A program made the position numbers and the translations under genes. Of a DNA stretch of 64,000 bases, positions 59,515-64,000 are shown piece by piece. This stretch comes from Bugulina stolonifera (lineage: Eukaryota > Bryozoa > Gymnolaemata > Cheilostomatida > Bugulidae). Every line of letters begins with the position of its first letter. Position 1 is the stretch's first letter. The stretch is from positions 14,336,158 to 14,400,157 of the forward strand of contig OW285195.1 of NCBI GenBank assembly GCA_935421135.1. The letters are read 5' to 3'. Under the pieces are notes generated by a model. That model saw nothing but the letters and a program-made list of their open reading frames with translations. It did no database searches and was not told the DNA's origin.

Positions 59515-62500
59515 CTTAGCTTCCTGGTATAGCAGTGTTAATATAGGCCAAGTTCCGAGGGCTCACTAAATACATGTGGAAAAAGTGTAATATTAGGTAC
59601 ATTCGCCGCGTGACAGACGTCTATAATTATGTAAAAACTAATAATGATGTTATAATTGTACAATCTGTGTTAGAATATAACATAGTATCAATATAATATT
59701 GTGTAATTATTACTAATTGATATACATGTAACATAACGCAATGTATAATATAGCATAATAACTAGATAATGTAACTATATGTACATGCCACTATTATAAT
59801 AATATTATAATATAGTATAAAATACATGTATTATAATACATTTTATTATATTTTCTATATCTAATATCTCAACGGTGACCATTTTCCAAATTTTACAATG
59901 TTTCGCTGGATAAAGATTTATTTACATGCCAACGTTTTATTGCTTAGCAAAAGCAACTTTTAAAATCTATAAGCCAGTTTCTATTCTTCCAAACCAAGAC
60001 ACACAGACAACACATTTTAAAAAAATAATCTGCTGCTGTTTTAGACAAATTTCACAATTTTCATATAATAATGAATCTACAGTACAGTAACCTTACAATA
60101 ATGGTTTGATAACATTGCATGATATTTGATACAATAACTACAACACAACTAATATAATTTCTATGTTAGTAACATCAAATGTTTTCTTACCAATCGTTTC
60201 CTCTTTCTGCAAAGAGTACTCTGCAGTAAGCACTACTTCTTATATGACACAAACCGTCAACTTCTGAACACCATAGCACCACCTAGCAAGTGCTTGTCAG
60301 TGCTTGCTCTCTGTTCCAATGTGATATATGAACTGCAGCAAATGCTGCCTCTTAGGATCAGCGTTTCTCTATTCATCCCACATTCTATATACAATTGTGG
60401 AACATTGTTTAATGTACATTAAGCAGGTGTATAATAATTTCCTACTTCAATAAGCAATATCTATAATCGTATAATATTTATTCTACTCAGGTATTCAGAT
60501 TTCAAGTGTTTAATTATCCTTAATATAGACGGGATTAGCGGTGATGGTCTTGTTCAGCATGGACAGCTTGAGCCGAGTTATGGAGTACGAATATACATAT
60601 GATGAATAATAAGACGAGACGCATTTTTATAATTTCATTGACTCCTTATATTTTGATGTATATCCATACATCATTCCTCTGATGATGATGTATGGATATA
60701 CGTCGAAATATAGGGAGTCAAGAAAAATATAAGAATGTGTCTCGTCTTATTATTCATCACTCGCTGGCACTAACATTTTCTAATATACATATGTAGAGAA
60801 GCTCCATTGGAGAAGGGAGCAGACTTTAACATGCTATCATTTGTTTTTATTATATTTTGCAAACTTTGGAAATGTTACTTCTGCAAGAATATTTACAGCA
60901 TTTAATGTAATAAAAAGTTCACTACAAAATCAAACCTTGTCCAAATAGTGGATCGATAGTGGATATGTAATTTTACTATTCATCGCTATTCAAAGTCAGC
61001 ACCAACATGCCCATCCACTGCTTTGAAGGCGTTGGAACCCAGGCTACATTTTTAGAGGTTTATTATTCTACCTGATGGGTTATTTATCATTCAGTTATCT
61101 TAGTGTATTTAGTGTATTGGTGAATATTTAGCCTTCATTTGTAAATGGCCAACAAACAAGCAGGAGATGTAATTTACTCTCACACTGATAATGTGTGTTA
61201 TTGATTATCTGTACATTCCTTTAGCTGATGTGAACTAGCACACAATGAGGGGGGCTTATGCTGTTGGTATAACAATACAGGCCTCCCAGGTAGAGGGCAC
61301 AACTCAGTAAAAGAACCTACCCCCATCACTGGATGTCTGTCTCCCCGCAGCTGTAGAGTGCAACAGAGCACTAGGTTAGGTTGGTCCCATTGTCAATCTG
61401 TGTGGTATGCCCACCTACAAAACTTAGGCTGGAAACAAGGATAACATAATTTACATGTGCACACACATGGGAGGATAACTTCTTTATATAATTATATTAA
61501 AAAATCCAAAATAACTCAACAAATTTTTAACTAAAGGCTTTTGGTGAAATAAATTTTTTCTTATGCCAACACATCACTTCTCCCATAAGCTTTGTGCCAC
61601 CATAATACCAGCATCCTGTTCAAAGAACAACTCTATACTTTCTATTGCATAAGTTATATTATACATGTACTTGTATTTGTATTTGCACCTTTGAAGAGCA
61701 TATTGCCCACCCAAGCGTCATGCATAACACAAAGTTCGGGAGCAAATGGAAGTAACATAAAACAATCTTGTATCCAATTCAAGTATTCCTTAAGTTATGC
61801 AATCAAAACCTTAAAACTCTTTGATCAAATAAAAAATAACACATATGTTAATACTTGGTTAGTAATAGAAACACCTTGGAGTATTGTTTTGTTCACGAAC
61901 AGTAAACTATGTCTACCTGTAGAACTGAACACTATTGTACCAAGATAATAGTATCAAATGCAGGCTGTCTAAAATAGACGACATGGTTATGTAAACAGTG
62001 TTATTAGTATTATATTTATACCAGGCAGGTAGCAATGACTCTCAATTTTGACACAACCAAAGACCTAAACTGTTTTATGTTTCAGTAGAATACAACTAAC
62101 GTTGTCACTAATACAAGACAACAGGTAAAATTGACGCTCTGGACAACAATCATAAGAAATAAACACATTCTTAAACTCTAGGTCTAGACGATATTAACAA
62201 GTCAAAGTCAAAACTATTGCCACTGGTACAGTAAATAATCATGTCAGTGTTGGTTATGTCTAATTCGGAGTTGTTTTCCCTATAAACCACCAGCACTGCC
62301 TATGGTCTATGGAGGGGAGAAGTTGTATAATATCAACAACATCATAGAATATTGGCTTTTTACATGTATTACGTAGTATGCATATGTAATAATATATAAT
62401 AATATAGAAATGGATACCTATTATAGACATCAACACGAGTACAATAACATGCACTATAACCTTTCACGTTATTGCTAATAAAACTCATTCAACCAATGAA

Positions 62501-62847
62501 TATCTTATTAGAAATTATCTCCCTTAGCTATAATTCCTTACAGTATAGATGGCAGTCCATTCCATTAATGCAGTTTTTCAAAAAAAATAACGCTGCCTAA
62601 GACTACAAGCTCATGAGATGTAATTACATGAATGAATGCAACAAGGTAGAATAGCAAAGACAAAGATCATACAATAATATTATCATGTAATATATGTACG
62701 TATAGTCTTTGCTACGATTAAATAGGTACACAATGGTAGACAATTTCAAATAACTTACTAACACCAGATGACTCTATTCTATGTTACATTCATTGTTCAG
62801 TATGACGTTGTGTATAACTAGCGTTACAATCGCACAGTAGCCTACGA
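59515..62847. other. Long interval without a supported gene
   Basis: AT-rich throughout, especially 59640-59870, with ATAATATTATAATATAG-like sequence. Contains the foldback element at 60601-60758. Plus-strand frames at 59072-59275 and 61592-61948, and a minus-strand frame at 62260-62454, show no domain or splice support. Part near 62500-62847 is probably 3' UTR of ap2m1. Confidence 0.45.
60601..60758. mobile_element. Foldback MITE, copy 2 (internally shortened)
   Basis: Arms of about 75 bp: GATGAATAATAAGACGAGAC at the left and GTCTCGTCTTATTATTCATC at the right. They pair almost to the centre, leaving only CATTCCTCTGATGATG. It is the same family as 8433-8660, which keeps a longer loop. Confidence 0.85.
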
Positions 62848-62982
<135 letters not shown>

Positions 62983-64000
62983 CTACAACACAACACCAAG
63001 AGAGTTACATGTAGATTGATGGTGAGTAATGTTCCCAATATAATGGCCAGCTTAGCAAGCACCAAACAGCTAATAAGGTGAAGTGGGGTCCTAAGGCTAA
63101 CTTATACTAGCCCCATATCAGCTCCAGGTTAATGAATGTACCGGCCTAGACCTTAGGGTATCTGGTGATCATTAAGTTGACTACCAATGGCATTGTTGTC
63201 TTTTTTACACCCATCAGTTGTACATTGAGAAAGAGGTACCCAAACCAGAGACTGTAGTTAATTTAGAGCCCAATAGAGAGATTAGCCAAGGCCAACAAGT
63301 TGGTCTCTCTTACCAGAAATTCTGGCTAATTCTACATAGGCATGACCTTAATTCCAGTTTTTCCAACCTCTTATCTTTTTAGTCTGATTACTTATACAAC
63401 ACTAAAATTGACCCACATTACAACTGTACCTACTATGTTTTACCTAAAGAGATATATTAGACTATTTATAATATTATGCTAACTTTAATGTATAATATTG
63501 GAGCTAATATTAATGTACAAACTAGTACTATAAAATTATGATACTGCATGAGTTGTCTGCTCTTACAAACATCACGTAGAGCAGACAACTCTACAGCCAT
63601 CTTGTACACAGTGTAGGCTATTGTACATGTATGCTAATCTAATATACATTGTAGTTATATTCTAGAAAATATAAAGTGAAAGTAGATTGTTTCACCAGAC
63701 TGGGTCTGTGCTAAACCTGGAATATAATTATATTATCAGATAAACTTTGCTCCTGCCCCAGTTTGACTAGTTCACATCCCTCCCCACACTAATACTATAT
63801 AATATATACATGTATATTTACATGTAGTTTCTACATAAACTCATACAGCACACACCCTCACTAGTTAATACAAGCATATGATACTGATAGACCATAATGA
63901 CTGTATAACTATCTATCTCTGTAAAGGTTTATACTAACGGATAATCAATATTCATGTAAGACCAACTCCACAGTACAGCCCAGTCACACTCTATAATAAT
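62983..64000. other. Probable last intron of ap2m1
   Basis: No exon matching AP-2 mu was seen. A splice-bounded 56-nt frame at 63935-63990 fits in phase but its translation does not match the family. The hairpin at 63550-63591 lies here. Confidence 0.45.
63550..63591. repeat. Short hairpin of the AGTTGTCCTCTCT family
   Basis: A perfect 14-bp stem, GAGTTGTCTGCTCT / AGAGCAGACAACTC, with a 14-bp loop. Confidence 0.75.

Noticed and set aside
63935..63990. 56-nt splice-bounded frame in correct phase upstream of the AP-2 mu exon
   Set aside because: Its translation (CDWAVLWSWSYMNIDYPL) does not match the conserved AP-2 mu sequence expected before VPFAPSG, so it is probably chance.

Overview
The window is nuclear DNA from a marine-type invertebrate animal. 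It is AT-rich, genes are split by many GT-AG introns of about 0.1-3 kb, and the gene set is metazoan: LZIC, WDR77/MEP50, core-1 galactosyltransferase, ATP synthase subunit b, AP-2 mu, HNK-1-type sulfotransferases and an FN3/fucolectin-domain protein. Dispersed ACATGTA words and AGTTATCTCCC-like hairpins fit a sponge or a mollusc, but sequence reading alone cannot decide between them. No RNA gene, CRISPR array or prokaryotic operon was seen. All multi-exon models were built by hand; exons were accepted only when splice sites and intron phases agreed.

Layout. 0.4-4.8 kb (-): secreted or adhesive FN3 + FTP-lectin gene, cut by the window edge. 6.7-7.8 kb (+): two-exon single-pass membrane protein. 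8.8-25.2 kb: cluster of three type II membrane carbohydrate sulfotransferase paralogs, one (-) and two (+), the first two head to head across 0.54 kb. 26.1-28.2 kb (-): unrecognised polytopic membrane protein. 29.2-32.8 kb (-): WDR77. 33.7-35.7 kb (-): LZIC. 37.5-43.8 kb (-): C1GALT1-like glycosyltransferase. 44.5-45.1 kb (-): weak two-exon model. 47.7-53.0 kb (+): ATP synthase subunit b, with a dead LINE in intron 1 and a large minisatellite in intron 3. 53.7-59.5 kb (-): ten-exon charged, partly coiled-coil protein of unknown function. 62.8-63.0 kb (-): last coding exon of AP-2 mu.

Several genes bear on Golgi glycan building and reading (three sulfotransferases, a core-1 galactosyltransferase and an FTP-lectin-domain protein). 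They lie close together, but the housekeeping genes between them give no sign of a functional cluster. The most unusual material is non-coding. Non-autonomous DNA transposons with clear target-site duplications occur in five introns and in one gene's upstream region. A long foldback element is present in two copies, and a family of short inverted-repeat hairpins is scattered through the window. Many minisatellites sit directly beside splice sites, and in two cases the repeated unit carries the 5' splice site itself. The terminal exons of the three sulfotransferases share a near-identical stretch of about 110 bp, suggesting gene conversion.
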